From contig OZ253454.1 in assembly GCA_965261475.1 (NCBI GenBank), positions 1,116,001 to 1,180,000 of the forward strand: a stretch of 64,000 bases of DNA. Direction: 5' to 3'. Below, piece by piece: positions 9,096 to 18,582 of this stretch. Source of the stretch: G965261475 sp965261475 [NCBI: bacterium]. GTDB taxonomy: Bacteria > SAR324 > XYD2-FULL-50-16. The translations under genes were made by a program, and so were the position numbers. Each line of letters begins with the position of its first letter. Positions within the stretch are counted from its first letter, which is position 1. Under the pieces are notes generated by a model, which saw only the letters and a list, made by a program, of their open reading frames with translations, had not been told where the DNA came from and did not search any database.

Positions 9096-11309
9096 CTAAA
9101 ATCCGCTAATTAAATTAAAATTGATAGCGAGCCCTCTTGTTAGTGCGTCATCAGCGAATTTTTCAAAAAAAGAAAGTTCTAATTCACTACAACAATCTTG
9201 GTATTTTAACGATAAAGAAAGCTCATCTATATGCTTTCCTAAAAAATAAGCATCATCATAACTATTTGCCAACAAATAGTTCCTTTTAGCAACAAGCTTG
9301 CTAGACCATTTTTTAAATAATTGATTTTCTGTGGTAAAAACTAGCTGTTTTTTTTCAAAAAAATTTTCTCCATCGTAATTGGTGTAGGCTTGTCTATTAT
9401 CATAGGCTACTAGAGATAAATTTTTATACATAATTTTCCAATTTTGTGCTAAATTTTTACCTGCTAGAGTATCTTGCCTCGTAAAATAAGCCAACCTAAA
9501 ATTTTGGGTAAGTCTCCACTTCAAAGTCAAATGCCAAGCTAACCAATATTGTCCTAAGGAATAAGAATTTTCTCTATTTTTTGGTAAAACGAATAAATAA
9601 TCTCCTGTATCTGTAGTTGTTTGTCGTGATAAAAAATCATAAACCCTAGACAGCTCTGCTACAAAAGAATTTTCTGGCTTTTTGCGCGTTAATCGCAAAG
9701 AAAACTTAGTAATTTCTTTGGGTAAAATCAGGTCTTTGCTATCAAAAAGAGGTTGTTCGTTGAGCCTATTCTGGTCTAGTAAATCCAGAGCTAGAGGGCT
9801 CTGAGATAAAGCAGCAGCAAAATTTTTTTGAGCATTAGTTTTTGGTATTTTTTGATAATCTACTTTAGCTTGCGCCTGCCATTTGTAAGCGGTTGTTTTT
9901 TTTTTGAGCTTGAGACCTGCTGTAAAATCAAAAGCTGAATATTGGTATTGAAACTTCCTGCTCTCTAGTACTCCTGCTATATTTTGTGCTTGATAAAAAC
10001 GGTAATGGTAGGAAGCGCGTGGCTCTACAAAAAAAATGGCATTCTGAAAGAAAAAATTACTAGAAACTTCGCTAATTTGTCTCACTCCAGCCCAATCTTT
10101 TTTTATAGAAAATTGCTCTAAATTTTCTATAAACCTAGCTTGGAGGTATTTGTTAGAATAATTGTGCTCTAAGTGCAAACGCCCCTGGTTTGTTGGAGCT
10201 TGCTGAGAATTTGGTTTGTAATGTGAGTCGTCTGCAAACTCTATGTTTTGTTTGGCTTGCAAATACGCTGTTCCATTCTTCCAACGAAAATCTACAAAAA
10301 GTTTGTTTTCTGTAGCAATATTTTCATTTTGTGCTAGCGATAGTTGATAATCTGTTGCAATTTTACTATCTGATGCAAAATACGATGCTAAAAAAAGGTT
10401 AGAATTTTTCCTTAATAATTCATAGTAAAAAGCATCAATAAAATACCTATGAGATAAAACATTGGTTTTATTTTCTTTTCTTTGCGAGACAATCTCTGGT
10501 AAATACCACCAATTTATAATTGTGTGTGCTGGTTTAGTTTTACCTACTTTGTAAAACTGACTATCTAGTCCAAGCCCTCTTTTTTGACGAAAATCTAACC
10601 CTAGTGTGTAGTTAGTATAAGGGTCAAGAGCCCAAAAATATGGTATTTTAATCTGCAAACCGTAAGACTCTGCACGAGGTAAATCATTATAAGACAAACG
10701 GGGTGCTAAAAAACCGCTTTTTCTTTTTGAGCCTGTGGGCCAACCTCCTACAGGAGCATAAAAAACAGGAATATTTCTTAAATAAAAAACATTATTAACG
10801 CCAAAAGCGTAGTCATCTACAAAATAATCTAAATTCTCTGAATAAATTTTCCAAGTTTGATATATGCTGTCTGCTCCTACAATGCAGCTTGTAAGAAAAG
10901 CTTTTGTTACTTTGTAGACATTTTTTTTTTTTTGTAAAATTTGTTTTGCTGTGATTTGAACTTTATTTTTGCTATCAAAAATTGTCCCTTTTTCTATTTC
11001 AACTAACCCTGTGTCTGTATGAAGCAAGATTTTCTCGGCAGTAATTTCTATGTCATCGCTTTTCATACTAGCATGATCTTGTATCAACATTTGGTGCTTA
11101 TCAAAATGATAGTCAATTTGTGCAGCAGTAATTTCCCAGATTTGTGTCTTTGTAGTAATTTTTAGGCGGGCGTGTTTGTAAGTAAGTTTTGCCTCGCTCA
11201 AAAGAATTTTACCATCTAGAAGCTCTATGGTAGTTTTTGCAGTAGTTTTTGCTTGTAATGTATAAGAGCAAAAACAAAGCAAAACAAAAATTTTGCATAA
11301 GATGTTCAA
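9096..11309 (-). CDS. lptD: LPS-assembly protein LptD
   Basis: Outer-membrane translocon that, with LptE, places LPS on the cell surface. The signal peptide ends near YTLQA, an OstA/LptA-like beta-jellyroll follows (about 120 residues), then a long beta-barrel ending in an aromatic residue (ISGF), as expected for outer-membrane proteins. Cysteines match the E. coli disulfide layout: one after the jellyroll (FLTSC) and an adjacent CC pair near the C-terminus. There is no in-frame ATG. TTG at 11309 gives a compact signal peptide (MNILCK then hydrophobic); TTG at 11351 would add 14 residues. About 740 residues is normal for the family. Confidence 0.9.
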   Translation of the reverse strand: MNILCKIFVLLCFCSYTLQAKTTAKTTIELLDGKILLSEAKLTYKHARLKITTKTQIWEITAAQIDYHFDKHQMLIQDHASMKSDDIEITAEKILLHTDTGLVEIEKGTIFDSKNKVQITAKQILQKKKNVYKVTKAFLTSCIVGADSIYQTWKIYSENLDYFVDDYAFGVNNVFYLRNIPVFYAPVGGWPTGSKRKSGFLAPRLSYNDLPRAESYGLQIKIPYFWALDPYTNYTLGLDFRQKRGLGLDSQFYKVGKTKPAHTIINWWYLPEIVSQRKENKTNVLSHRYFIDAFYYELLRKNSNLFLASYFASDSKIATDYQLSLAQNENIATENKLFVDFRWKNGTAYLQAKQNIEFADDSHYKPNSQQAPTNQGRLHLEHNYSNKYLQARFIENLEQFSIKKDWAGVRQISEVSSNFFFQNAIFFVEPRASYHYRFYQAQNIAGVLESRKFQYQYSAFDFTAGLKLKKKTTAYKWQAQAKVDYQKIPKTNAQKNFAAALSQSPLALDLLDQNRLNEQPLFDSKDLILPKEITKFSLRLTRKKPENSFVAELSRVYDFLSRQTTTDTGDYLFVLPKNRENSYSLGQYWLAWHLTLKWRLTQNFRLAYFTRQDTLAGKNLAQNWKIMYKNLSLVAYDNRQAYTNYDGENFFEKKQLVFTTENQLFKKWSSKLVAKRNYLLANSYDDAYFLGKHIDELSLSLKYQDCCSELELSFFEKFADDALTRGLAINFNLISGF

Positions 11310-11547
11310 CTTAAAATGCTCATTTAAGTTATCAAAAGTAAGATGAGACAAAGCAATAATGATAGAAGCTAGCTGCCAATAGTATAATTGCTATAAAATA
11401 CACCATTGTCAAGCGAGCTATCTATAAATAGCATAAGCTGTATAATCTATTAAAATTGCAAACTCATAGTCAATATATTTTTATTGTTAGTAAGAATTAT
11501 TAGCAAAATAGAGGTAATAAAATATTGATTCTTAATTTTACAAAAAA

Positions 11548-11564
11548 AAGTAAATAGTTTACTT
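11548..11564. promoter_or_regulatory. Operator-like dyad upstream of the hydrolase-OsmC gene
   Basis: Perfect 7-base inverted repeat AAGTAAA / TTTACTT around a TAG centre, about 47 bases before the ATG at 11611. It overlaps a possible weak promoter (TTTACA about 17 bases before TACTTA). Operator-like by symmetry only; the regulator is unknown. Coordinates may be off by one. Confidence 0.3.
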
Positions 11565-11610
11565 ATATAGCTTTTGTTTGACAGCAAATACACAACTAAA
11601 AAAATAAAAA

Positions 11611-12822
11611 ATGCAAAAAAGTACAGTAACTTTTTTAAATAAATTTGGAATTGATTTAGTAGGAGATTTAACATTACCTCTACAAAAACCAATAGCTTTT
11701 GCTTTATTTGCTCATTGTTTTACCTGCTCTAAAGATATCAAAGCAATGACTTATCTCGCTTTGTCACTAACTCAAGAAGGATTTGCTGTGATGAAATTTA
11801 ATTTTACGGGCTTAGGAACTAGTAGCGGCGATTTTGCAGACACTAATTTTTCTACTAATGTCTTAGATTTATTAAGTGCTGCAGAATTTTTAGAAAAAAA
11901 TTACGAAGCGCCTAAAATAATGGTAGGGCATTCGCTAGGTGGAGCAGCTGTTTTGCAAGCTGCCTCTTGTCTGCGGAAGGTACAAGCAGTAGCTACCATA
12001 GGAGCTCCAGCGGACCCCTTACACATTCAACATCTTTTTGATTATAAAAAAGATGAAATCAATAAAAAAGGAGAAGCAAAAGTGACATTAGCGGGTAGAG
12101 TTTTTACCTTAAAAAAACAATTGATAGAAGATTTACAAAATAATAATCTTAAGAAAAAAATTGGTAATTTAAAAAAAGCACTACTTATTTTACACTCTCC
12201 TACAGATCATACTGTAGGCATCAATAATGCTGCAAAAATTTTTGAAGCAGCGAAGCACCCTAAAAGTTTTATTGCCTTAGATCAAGTAGATCATTTGTTA
12301 TCTAAGAAAGAAGATGCTTTTTACGTCGGCAATTTAATTGCTTCTTGGTCCAAAAAATACCTCAGCCTCGCGTTAAGCAAAACAACTACCAATAAAACAA
12401 ATCAGGTCTCTACTCGCACAAAAAAAGGCGGTTTGCAAACGGAAATTAGAGTCCACCAACACCACTTACTAGCAGATGAGCCTACCAACTACGGCGGTAC
12501 AGATACAGGACCTACTCCCTATGATTATTTAGCTGTAGCTCTGGGAGCTTGTACCTCAATGACCCTCATTATGTATGCAAAACACAAAAAGTGGCAACTA
12601 GAAGATGCTACTGTTGAAATCACCCATCAAAAAATACACTCTGAAGACTGCAGTGAGTGTGAAAATAAAGGTAAAAAAATTGATCAATTTATGCGTAAAT
12701 TAACACTAACAGGCAATCTCAGTAAAGAGCAAAGAGCAAAGTTATTAGCAATAGCTGATAAGTGTCCAGTTCATAGAACTTTGCATGCTACAGTTAATGT
12801 CAAAACAGAGTTAACAAAATAA
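11611..12822 (+). CDS. Alpha/beta hydrolase - OsmC peroxidase-like fusion
   Basis: Two-domain protein. Residues 1 to about 250 form an alpha/beta hydrolase with nucleophile elbow GHSLGG (106-111), an acidic residue in PTDHTVG and the late histidine in VDHLLS. Residues from about 265 to 403 form an OsmC/Ohr-type domain with its two redox cysteines, in ALGACTS (near 313) and KCPVHRTL (near 384). OsmC domains reduce organic hydroperoxides with thiols, and the fusion is a known architecture. Pairing suggests release of an acyl group followed by peroxide removal, but the substrate is unknown. phoH follows after 10 bases. A dyad lies in its leader. Confidence 0.88.
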   Translation: MQKSTVTFLNKFGIDLVGDLTLPLQKPIAFALFAHCFTCSKDIKAMTYLALSLTQEGFAVMKFNFTGLGTSSGDFADTNFSTNVLDLLSAAEFLEKNYEAPKIMVGHSLGGAAVLQAASCLRKVQAVATIGAPADPLHIQHLFDYKKDEINKKGEAKVTLAGRVFTLKKQLIEDLQNNNLKKKIGNLKKALLILHSPTDHTVGINNAAKIFEAAKHPKSFIALDQVDHLLSKKEDAFYVGNLIASWSKKYLSLALSKTTTNKTNQVSTRTKKGGLQTEIRVHQHHLLADEPTNYGGTDTGPTPYDYLAVALGACTSMTLIMYAKHKKWQLEDATVEITHQKIHSEDCSECENKGKKIDQFMRKLTLTGNLSKEQRAKLLAIADKCPVHRTLHATVNVKTELTK

Positions 12823-12832
12823 CTCAAAAAAG

Positions 12833-14137
12833 ATGGAGATAAAAAATCAAAATTACTCTGTTGTGTTAGATACCAATGTAATTCTACACCACAGTAATTC
12901 AATTTTTCGCTATCAAAGACCAGAGGTCATTATTCCTTTGTGCGTCATTCACAAATTGGATGATTTTAAGACTTCTTTAACATCTTTAGGCAAAAATGCC
13001 AGCACTTTCTTGCGAAAACTAGAAAATTTAGCAAAACTAGGAGATTTAAATCAAGGTATTACTTTAGAAAACGGAACAAAGTTGATTGTCTACCATAAAA
13101 CCGATACTATCAGTAAACTTCCTAGTTACTTTAACAAAAATAAAACTTCTAACCAAGTACTGCTAACTTGTTTAGCTCTGCTAGCAGAGAAAAAAAATAT
13201 AATTTTAATTAGCAATGACCTCAATCTACGTATCAGAGCAAAAGTGCTCAAAATACAAAGTTTACCTTTTGAAGAGCAAAACATTGATGTAGAAAATATT
13301 TATTGTGCTATTGAAGAATTGCAACTTACTCAAAAGCAATGGCAAGAATTACAAACCACAGATGCCATAGAATACCAGCCTACAAACACTTTTGCCAACC
13401 AGTATTATTTTGCAAAAAAAGAAACAGAATTATATCTTTTTAGATTTTTGGATAAATGGAAAAGACTACACAAAGTAAGTAATAAACAAAGTGTCTGGAA
13501 TATTAAAGCAAGAAACCTAGAGCAAGCAGCAGCTATAAATTTGCTATTAGACGAAAAAATACCTATTGTTTTTTTAGCAGGTAAAGCAGGTACTGGCAAA
13601 ACTCTGCTAGCCCTAGCAGCAGCTATAGAGCAACTTTTCCAAAATAAATACAACAAAATACTCGTTTCTCGTCCCTTCGTGCCTATGGGCAGAGACATAG
13701 GGTATCTACCGGGTGGGTTAGTAGAAAAAATGAATCCTTGGATGCAACCATTGATGGATGTATTAGAGTTTATTGAATCTCACAGTAGCAAAAATAAATA
13801 CTTTGCTACGCAAGACATCATAGATAAAAAAAAGATAGAACTAGAAGCCCTGACTTATATTAGAGGCAAATCTATTCCAAATCGTTTTATTTTAATTGAC
13901 GAATCACAAAACCTGACACCTCACGAAATCAAAACTATTATTACCCGTGTGGGAGAAAAAAGTAAAATCGTATTTACAGGCGACCCTTATCAAATTGATA
14001 ATCCCTATGTAGATACCTATTCCAACGGCTTATCCTATGTGATGGGTAAGTTAAAACATTCAACTCTAGCTGGTATGGTGTCTCTAGTAAAAGGGGAGAG
14101 GTCTCAGCTTGCTGAGTTAGCTGCCAACCTATTATAA
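12833..14137 (+). CDS. PIN-domain / PhoH-like ATPase (PhoH2/YlaK type)
   Basis: N-terminal PIN nuclease domain, with the acidic motif LDTNVIL (residues 12-18) and further acidic residues near 44 and in SNDLNLR (near 128), joined to a PhoH ATPase domain. The latter has Walker A GKAGTGKT (near 249-256), Walker B LIDESQN (near 354) and GDPYQID. The PIN-PhoH fusion is known as PhoH2, with RNA helicase plus ribonuclease activity, so a role in RNA turnover is inferred. At 434 residues the length is typical. It sits directly behind the hydrolase-OsmC gene and is probably cotranscribed. No Shine-Dalgarno is evident. Confidence 0.9.
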   Translation: MEIKNQNYSVVLDTNVILHHSNSIFRYQRPEVIIPLCVIHKLDDFKTSLTSLGKNASTFLRKLENLAKLGDLNQGITLENGTKLIVYHKTDTISKLPSYFNKNKTSNQVLLTCLALLAEKKNIILISNDLNLRIRAKVLKIQSLPFEEQNIDVENIYCAIEELQLTQKQWQELQTTDAIEYQPTNTFANQYYFAKKETELYLFRFLDKWKRLHKVSNKQSVWNIKARNLEQAAAINLLLDEKIPIVFLAGKAGTGKTLLALAAAIEQLFQNKYNKILVSRPFVPMGRDIGYLPGGLVEKMNPWMQPLMDVLEFIESHSSKNKYFATQDIIDKKKIELEALTYIRGKSIPNRFILIDESQNLTPHEIKTIITRVGEKSKIVFTGDPYQIDNPYVDTYSNGLSYVMGKLKHSTLAGMVSLVKGERSQLAELAANLL

Positions 14138-14227
14138 TTACACAGCAACTACAATAAACAAAGTTTAGTATAAGTTGATTGAACGATATTTTACTCTAGC
14201 TTGTTATAGGCACTGCCTATCAAAAGG

Positions 14228-14740
14228 CTATAGTTTGAGCCCGTTTTGCCATTTTTCACTACGAATTAACTTATTTTTTTTATCATAAAATTTCCATTCT
14301 CCGTCTTTTTTATCATTCTTAATAACTCCAATTCTTTTTAAATTCCCATTTTTACGGTAGAACTTCCACTTTCCATTCCTTTGACCATTTTGAACAATGC
14401 CAGCTCTCTTAAGGGAGCCATTAGCTCTGTAAAATTTCCACTCGCCTTGCTCTATACCATTTTGATAGTAGCCCATTTGTCGTAACTTGCCATTTTTATG
14501 GTAAAATTGCCACTTACCTTGTCTTTGATAATTTTGATAGCTTCCTGTTGCCGATAATTGCCCGTTTTTGTGGTAAAATTTCCACTTGCCATCTTCTTTG
14601 TTATCTTTTAAGCTGCCAGTTTTCCATAACTTACCGTCTTCGTAGTATTGTTTGACATCTTTGGCTTGTAGTAGACCTAGAGTGGCAACTTGCACTGCTA
14701 GCATGAAGCAAAATAATAATAATAGTTTTTGATACTTCAT
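14228..14740 (-). CDS. Secreted MORN/YwqK-like repeat protein
   Basis: After an N-terminal signal peptide (about 26 residues, ending LLQAKD), the whole protein is about six copies of a 23-residue repeat. Its consensus is G-x-W-x-F-Y-x-x-N-G-x-L-x-x-x-G, e.g. GKWKFYHKNG. This is the MORN/toxin-antitoxin YwqK repeat type, a beta-hairpin module often found in exported proteins of host-associated and predatory bacteria. Function is unknown; a role as an envelope scaffold or immunity-like partner is speculative. It is convergent with phoH and not in an obvious operon. The high similarity among repeats suggests recent expansion. Confidence 0.78.
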   Translation of the reverse strand: MKYQKLLLLFCFMLAVQVATLGLLQAKDVKQYYEDGKLWKTGSLKDNKEDGKWKFYHKNGQLSATGSYQNYQRQGKWQFYHKNGKLRQMGYYQNGIEQGEWKFYRANGSLKRAGIVQNGQRNGKWKFYRKNGNLKRIGVIKNDKKDGEWKFYDKKNKLIRSEKWQNGLKL

Positions 14741-14872
14741 AAAAATTTTATAGTAACTTGTTTATATTTTTATAATTTTACAGACTTATTTATCAATAGT
14801 GTTTTAGAGAAAATTTTGCAATAGCATAAAAAATAATTTATTGTAAATTATACACACAATCAAATCTTACTA

Positions 14873-15775
14873 GTGGACTCATCAAGCAAACATAGGTTTG
14901 GATTCGTTAGCCTTATAGGCAGAGCTAACGTAGGAAAGTCAACGCTACTCAATAAACTAGTGGGCAAAAGCATTAGCATTAGCTCTAATAAACCACAAAC
15001 TACTAGACAAAATATTAGAGGAATTTTAAGCGCCCCTGACTACCAAGCAGTTTTTGTAGATACAGCTGGTATTTGCAACCCAAAAAACGAATTGCAAAAA
15101 CGCATGCTCCGTCAAGCTTATAATGAGTTTTACGGAGTAGATTTAGTGCTTTATCTAGTAGAAAGCAGACCCCCACAAAATTTAGCAGACAACCTACTAG
15201 ATCAACAAATTGTTCAAAAACTCAATCCTAGTAACACTATCTTAGTTATCAACAAAATGGATCTAGCTAGAGAAAAACAGCTACTCGATAGCATTGATTA
15301 CTGGAGTAAAATTTTTCTAGCCAAAGAGATTATACCTATTAGTGCCTTAAAAGGTTACAAGTTAACTAGGCTCAAAGAGTTAATAGCGAGCTATTTGCCA
15401 GAACAACCACCACACTATCCTACCAATTGGATCACAGATAGTAATTTTTCTCAAATAGCTGCAGAATTTGTCAGAGAGCAAGCCTTTCGTATTCTAATGC
15501 AGGAGATACCTTATGAGTTAGTCACAGAAACAGAAAAGATAGAATACACAAACAAGCTCATCAAAGTTTTTGTCTGTATCTATTTTGCAAAAAAGAAACA
15601 CAAAAAAATTTTGATAGGTAGGCAGGGAGCAATGCTCAAAAAAATTGGCACTAGAGCTAGAATTAAACTAGAGTATTTTTCTAAAAAGAAAATTTTTCTT
15701 TCGCTCTATGTGAAACAAGCAGAAAATTGGCAAAATAAACCATCATTCTTAAACCAAGTAGGCATTACAAAGTAG
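14873..15775 (+). CDS. era: GTPase Era
   Basis: Ribosome-assembly GTPase that binds the 3' end of 16S rRNA. G1 GRANVGKS (residues 16-23), switch region KPQTTRQNI, G3 DTAG (near 62), G4 NKMD (near 125) and G5 SALKG are all present. The C-terminal KH domain has its GxxG-type loop GRQGAMLKKIG (near 249). At 300 residues it is of normal length. The start is GTG, with no better in-frame ATG upstream. The 3' end overlaps that of ksgA by 11 bases on the opposite strand, so each mature mRNA is antisense to the other's tail. Both act on the 16S 3' end. Confidence 0.96.
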   Translation: MDSSSKHRFGFVSLIGRANVGKSTLLNKLVGKSISISSNKPQTTRQNIRGILSAPDYQAVFVDTAGICNPKNELQKRMLRQAYNEFYGVDLVLYLVESRPPQNLADNLLDQQIVQKLNPSNTILVINKMDLAREKQLLDSIDYWSKIFLAKEIIPISALKGYKLTRLKELIASYLPEQPPHYPTNWITDSNFSQIAAEFVREQAFRILMQEIPYELVTETEKIEYTNKLIKVFVCIYFAKKKHKKILIGRQGAMLKKIGTRARIKLEYFSKKKIFLSLYVKQAENWQNKPSFLNQVGITK

Positions 15776-16562
15776 CTCGTGTTTTTCCATTGATGCGGCA
15801 ATAAATTTTAAAAATATCATGCTCTGCTAAATCTGCTATTCTGATTTTTTTGAATTTATCTTGCTCTAAAGAGCTCAAACTTTTTAAGTCCAAAGTGCAG
15901 TCATTTTTTAGGTTATTCCACAAAGTTTTTCTAGGGTGACGAAAAACTATCCTCAAGAAAGAAAGAAAACTATCTAAGTCTTGCAAATTAAAATTTGTTT
16001 TTTTCATTTTTATCAGACACGAATCTACCTTAGGTACCGGATAAAAATCATTTTTAGATATAGGCAAAACTGTTTCTAGGGAAAAAAATAACTTTGCTAG
16101 CACACTCAAAGAGCTAAAAAATTTTTTAGAAATTCTTTTATCACCAATAATCCTCTCAGCGAATTCTTTTTGAAACATTACCAAAAAAAAATCATATAAC
16201 TCTTTATTCCTAATCAAAGAAAAAAAAATTGGTGTAGATATTTGATAAGGCAGGTTACCAACAAAAGCACATTTGCTACCTAGTGGTAATTTTTTCCAAT
16301 CTAATTTTAAAATATCATCGTTAATCAATGTAAAATATTTAGAATAAGCAAATCTTTCTTGCAAAACTTTTGCCCACCTAGTGTCTACTTCTACTGCAAT
16401 CACAGGTATTTTAACTTGTAATAATTTTGCTGTTAGAGCGCCACTACCAGCTCCTATCTCTAAAATAGAATCAGGCTTTTCTGCTATAATTAAATCTAGT
16501 ATTTTTTGTAGTACACTATCTATTTTAAGAAAATGTTGCCCTAGTCTCTTGTTATGCCTCAT
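15765..16562 (-). CDS. rsmA: 16S rRNA dimethyladenosine transferase RsmA/KsgA
   Basis: SAM-dependent enzyme that dimethylates two adenosines near the 3' end of 16S rRNA. The N-terminus RLGQHFL, the SAM loop EIGAGSGALT (near residue 35) and the catalytic NLPYQIS (near 100) are diagnostic. At 265 residues the length is normal. It is the last gene of the minus-strand run cdsA-dxr-ksgA, starting 19 bases after dxr. It ends inside the 3' end of era. The ATG start is supported by the conserved N-terminus. Confidence 0.96.
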   Translation of the reverse strand: MRHNKRLGQHFLKIDSVLQKILDLIIAEKPDSILEIGAGSGALTAKLLQVKIPVIAVEVDTRWAKVLQERFAYSKYFTLINDDILKLDWKKLPLGSKCAFVGNLPYQISTPIFFSLIRNKELYDFFLVMFQKEFAERIIGDKRISKKFFSSLSVLAKLFFSLETVLPISKNDFYPVPKVDSCLIKMKKTNFNLQDLDSFLSFLRIVFRHPRKTLWNNLKNDCTLDLKSLSSLEQDKFKKIRIADLAEHDIFKIYCRINGKTRATL

Positions 16563-16581
16563 AGCAATTACTTGATAAATG

Positions 16582-17760
16582 CTAACAAAACTTAATTTTC
16601 GAAAAAGTATCCATGCCCCATTGGTTTGCTTGCAGGGCGTCTTGCAAAGAGTGAAGTTTCTTCAAAAAAGGAGGGCAATGCGTACTAGCAACCACATCTC
16701 TAACATAGGTCATCCAAAAAGAATAACCTTGCATTAACTGAGAAAAAGATATTTTTTCTGCTAGGAGAGATTGAACAAAAACTTCATTGATGCCATTCAT
16801 AGCAGCAGGCAATCCTTCGCCTAACAAAAAACATTCCCTCATCAAAGCTACACAAGGGAATTTTTCCTCGTCTAGTGGTAAAAATTCTAGTTGCTCTAGC
16901 GTGAGAAAATCTATATTTTGCACGCTAGAAGAAATTCTACAATTTTCTCCTAAACAATAGGAAATAGCAATTTTCATATCTGGAAGCCCAAGCTGTGCTA
17001 GAGAGGAGCCATCATTATATTGAACAGCTCCGTGTAAAATAGACTGCGGATGCACTACTATTGCTATTTGATCAAGCTGCAAACCAAATAACCATTTTGC
17101 TTCTATAATCTCTAGTGCCTTATTCATAGTTGTAGCTGAGTCTATGGTGTTTTTAGCTCCCATCTTCCATTTTGGGTGCTGCAAGACTTGCTGTAAAGTA
17201 ATATCTGCAAAATTCTCTTTAGTAGTATGCAAAAAAGGACCGCCTGAAGCTGTTAAAATAATTTTTGATACATTGGCAAGAGCTTCTTGCCCTAAACACT
17301 GAGCTATAGCATTATGCTCTGAATCTATAGGGTAGATAGGCACAGAGTTCCGTCTTGCCTCCTCCATTACAATTTTGCCTGCTACTACCAATGGCTCCTT
17401 ATTGGCTATAGCAACAGGAATTTTCTGCCAAATAGCTTCTAGCATAGAATAAATACCTTGATAACCACTAATAGCACACACTACTAAATCTGCTCTAATT
17501 TTGCGAATCATTTGCCTTAAGCCTGATGCTCCTACAAATAACTCAGTCTCTGGTTGTAAATGAACCTTGCTGACTTCTTGAAAAATACAAACTGACTGAG
17601 GAGAAAAATCTGTAATTTGCTCTGAGAGCTTCTTCGAGTTAGCGTAGCAACTTAAAGCAGTAATTTGAAACGAATCGCGGTTGTGAGCTACTACCTGTAA
17701 AACCGAATCACCAATAGAGCCCGTGCTACCTAAAATTGCAATCTTTTTTTTCTGTTTCAC
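16582..17760 (-). CDS. dxr: 1-deoxy-D-xylulose 5-phosphate reductoisomerase
   Basis: Second enzyme of the MEP isoprenoid pathway, NADPH-dependent. The Rossmann motif ILGSTGSIGDS (residues 9-19), ANKEPLVVAG (near 118), the metal site PIDSEHNAI (near 144) and TASGGPF are all family signatures. At 392 residues it is of normal length. The start is GTG inside a GTGA overlap with the cdsA stop, so the two are translationally coupled. The pathway's first enzyme, dxs, is at 43654-45543. Confidence 0.96.
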   Translation of the reverse strand: MKQKKKIAILGSTGSIGDSVLQVVAHNRDSFQITALSCYANSKKLSEQITDFSPQSVCIFQEVSKVHLQPETELFVGASGLRQMIRKIRADLVVCAISGYQGIYSMLEAIWQKIPVAIANKEPLVVAGKIVMEEARRNSVPIYPIDSEHNAIAQCLGQEALANVSKIILTASGGPFLHTTKENFADITLQQVLQHPKWKMGAKNTIDSATTMNKALEIIEAKWLFGLQLDQIAIVVHPQSILHGAVQYNDGSSLAQLGLPDMKIAISYCLGENCRISSSVQNIDFLTLEQLEFLPLDEEKFPCVALMRECFLLGEGLPAAMNGINEVFVQSLLAEKISFSQLMQGYSFWMTYVRDVVASTHCPPFLKKLHSLQDALQANQWGMDTFSKIKFC

Positions 17761-18575
17761 TGCAAATAGCTCAAAAAAAAAAAATAAGCAGGAATAGCAA
17801 GCATAAGCGCATCTAGCCTATCTATGATTCCACCGTGAGCAGGCAGTATTCTACCGTAATCCTTGACTTGATAAATTCTTTTGACTTTAGAAGCCAATAA
17901 ATCACCAAATTGTCCCGTGAGAGCCAAAACACTAGCTATAAGCACAGCATTAAAATAGTTAAAAACTTGCCAAAAATATTGTAGTATCAGTGCTACAACT
18001 AAAGCTGAAATAAAGCCTGCAAAACTACCAAGATAGGTTTTATTAGGACTAATACTAGGGGCAATCTTTCTTTTACCCCATCTTTTACCTACAAAGTAAG
18101 CAAAACTATCGTTGGCTACAATAATCAAAATTAAAAATAAAATATTTATTTTAAAATTTGGAAAATAAATAATTCCTAAAAAAAAAAAAAACGGCAACAC
18201 TAGCCAAATACAACCAAAAAAAAAAACAAAAACTTGCTGGAATCTACCTTTGCGAAAAGCAAAGCTCACAGCAAGAAAAAAAAATGCTATTGATGATTGC
18301 TGCAACAACCAAGTGGTAATTTCTACACTATGACAACAAACATTGCTAAAAAAATCGTAGCTTCTTGCTGCAAAGAATATTATAAAAGCAAATAACAAAG
18401 GAGATATTTGTTTTTTGGTACAAACAGCAGAATATTCAAAAAACATTACTAAAAACAACAAAACAATAAAAGCTATAAAAATAATTTTTGTAGTAAAAAG
18501 CAACAAACATAAGGCAAAAACACCAAAAATACCTCCTATTAAAATCCTTTGTTGTATATAAGATAAATGTTTCAT
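17757..18575 (-). CDS. cdsA: Phosphatidate cytidylyltransferase CdsA
   Basis: Integral membrane enzyme making CDP-diacylglycerol for phospholipid synthesis. The C-terminal signature is complete: SKVKRIYQVKDYGRI then LPAHGGIIDRLD (about residues 220-255). The rest is several hydrophobic helices with long phenylalanine runs (e.g. LPFFFF) encoded by poly-A/T tracts. At 272 residues the length is normal. It overlaps dxr by 4 bases and follows the secreted unknown gene by 7 bases. The neighbouring uppS gene typical of many bacteria is not here. Confidence 0.95.
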   Translation of the reverse strand: MKHLSYIQQRILIGGIFGVFALCLLLFTTKIIFIAFIVLLFLVMFFEYSAVCTKKQISPLLFAFIIFFAARSYDFFSNVCCHSVEITTWLLQQSSIAFFFLAVSFAFRKGRFQQVFVFFFGCIWLVLPFFFFLGIIYFPNFKINILFLILIIVANDSFAYFVGKRWGKRKIAPSISPNKTYLGSFAGFISALVVALILQYFWQVFNYFNAVLIASVLALTGQFGDLLASKVKRIYQVKDYGRILPAHGGIIDRLDALMLAIPAYFFFLSYLQ

Positions 18576-18582
18576 GACTTAG

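Noticed and set aside
11450-11692. 80-residue hydrophobic minus-strand ORF between lptD and the hydrolase-OsmC gene
   Set aside because: It overlaps the start of the plus-strand hydrolase-OsmC gene and its phenylalanine/leucine-rich composition is expected from AT-rich antisense DNA. It contains the dyad at 11548. No ribosome binding site or neighbour supports it.
14138-14227. ATAGGCA/TGCCTAT hairpin as a bidirectional terminator between phoH and the YwqK-like gene
   Set aside because: The loop would be a single base and no T-tract follows on either strand, so I do not call it a terminator.
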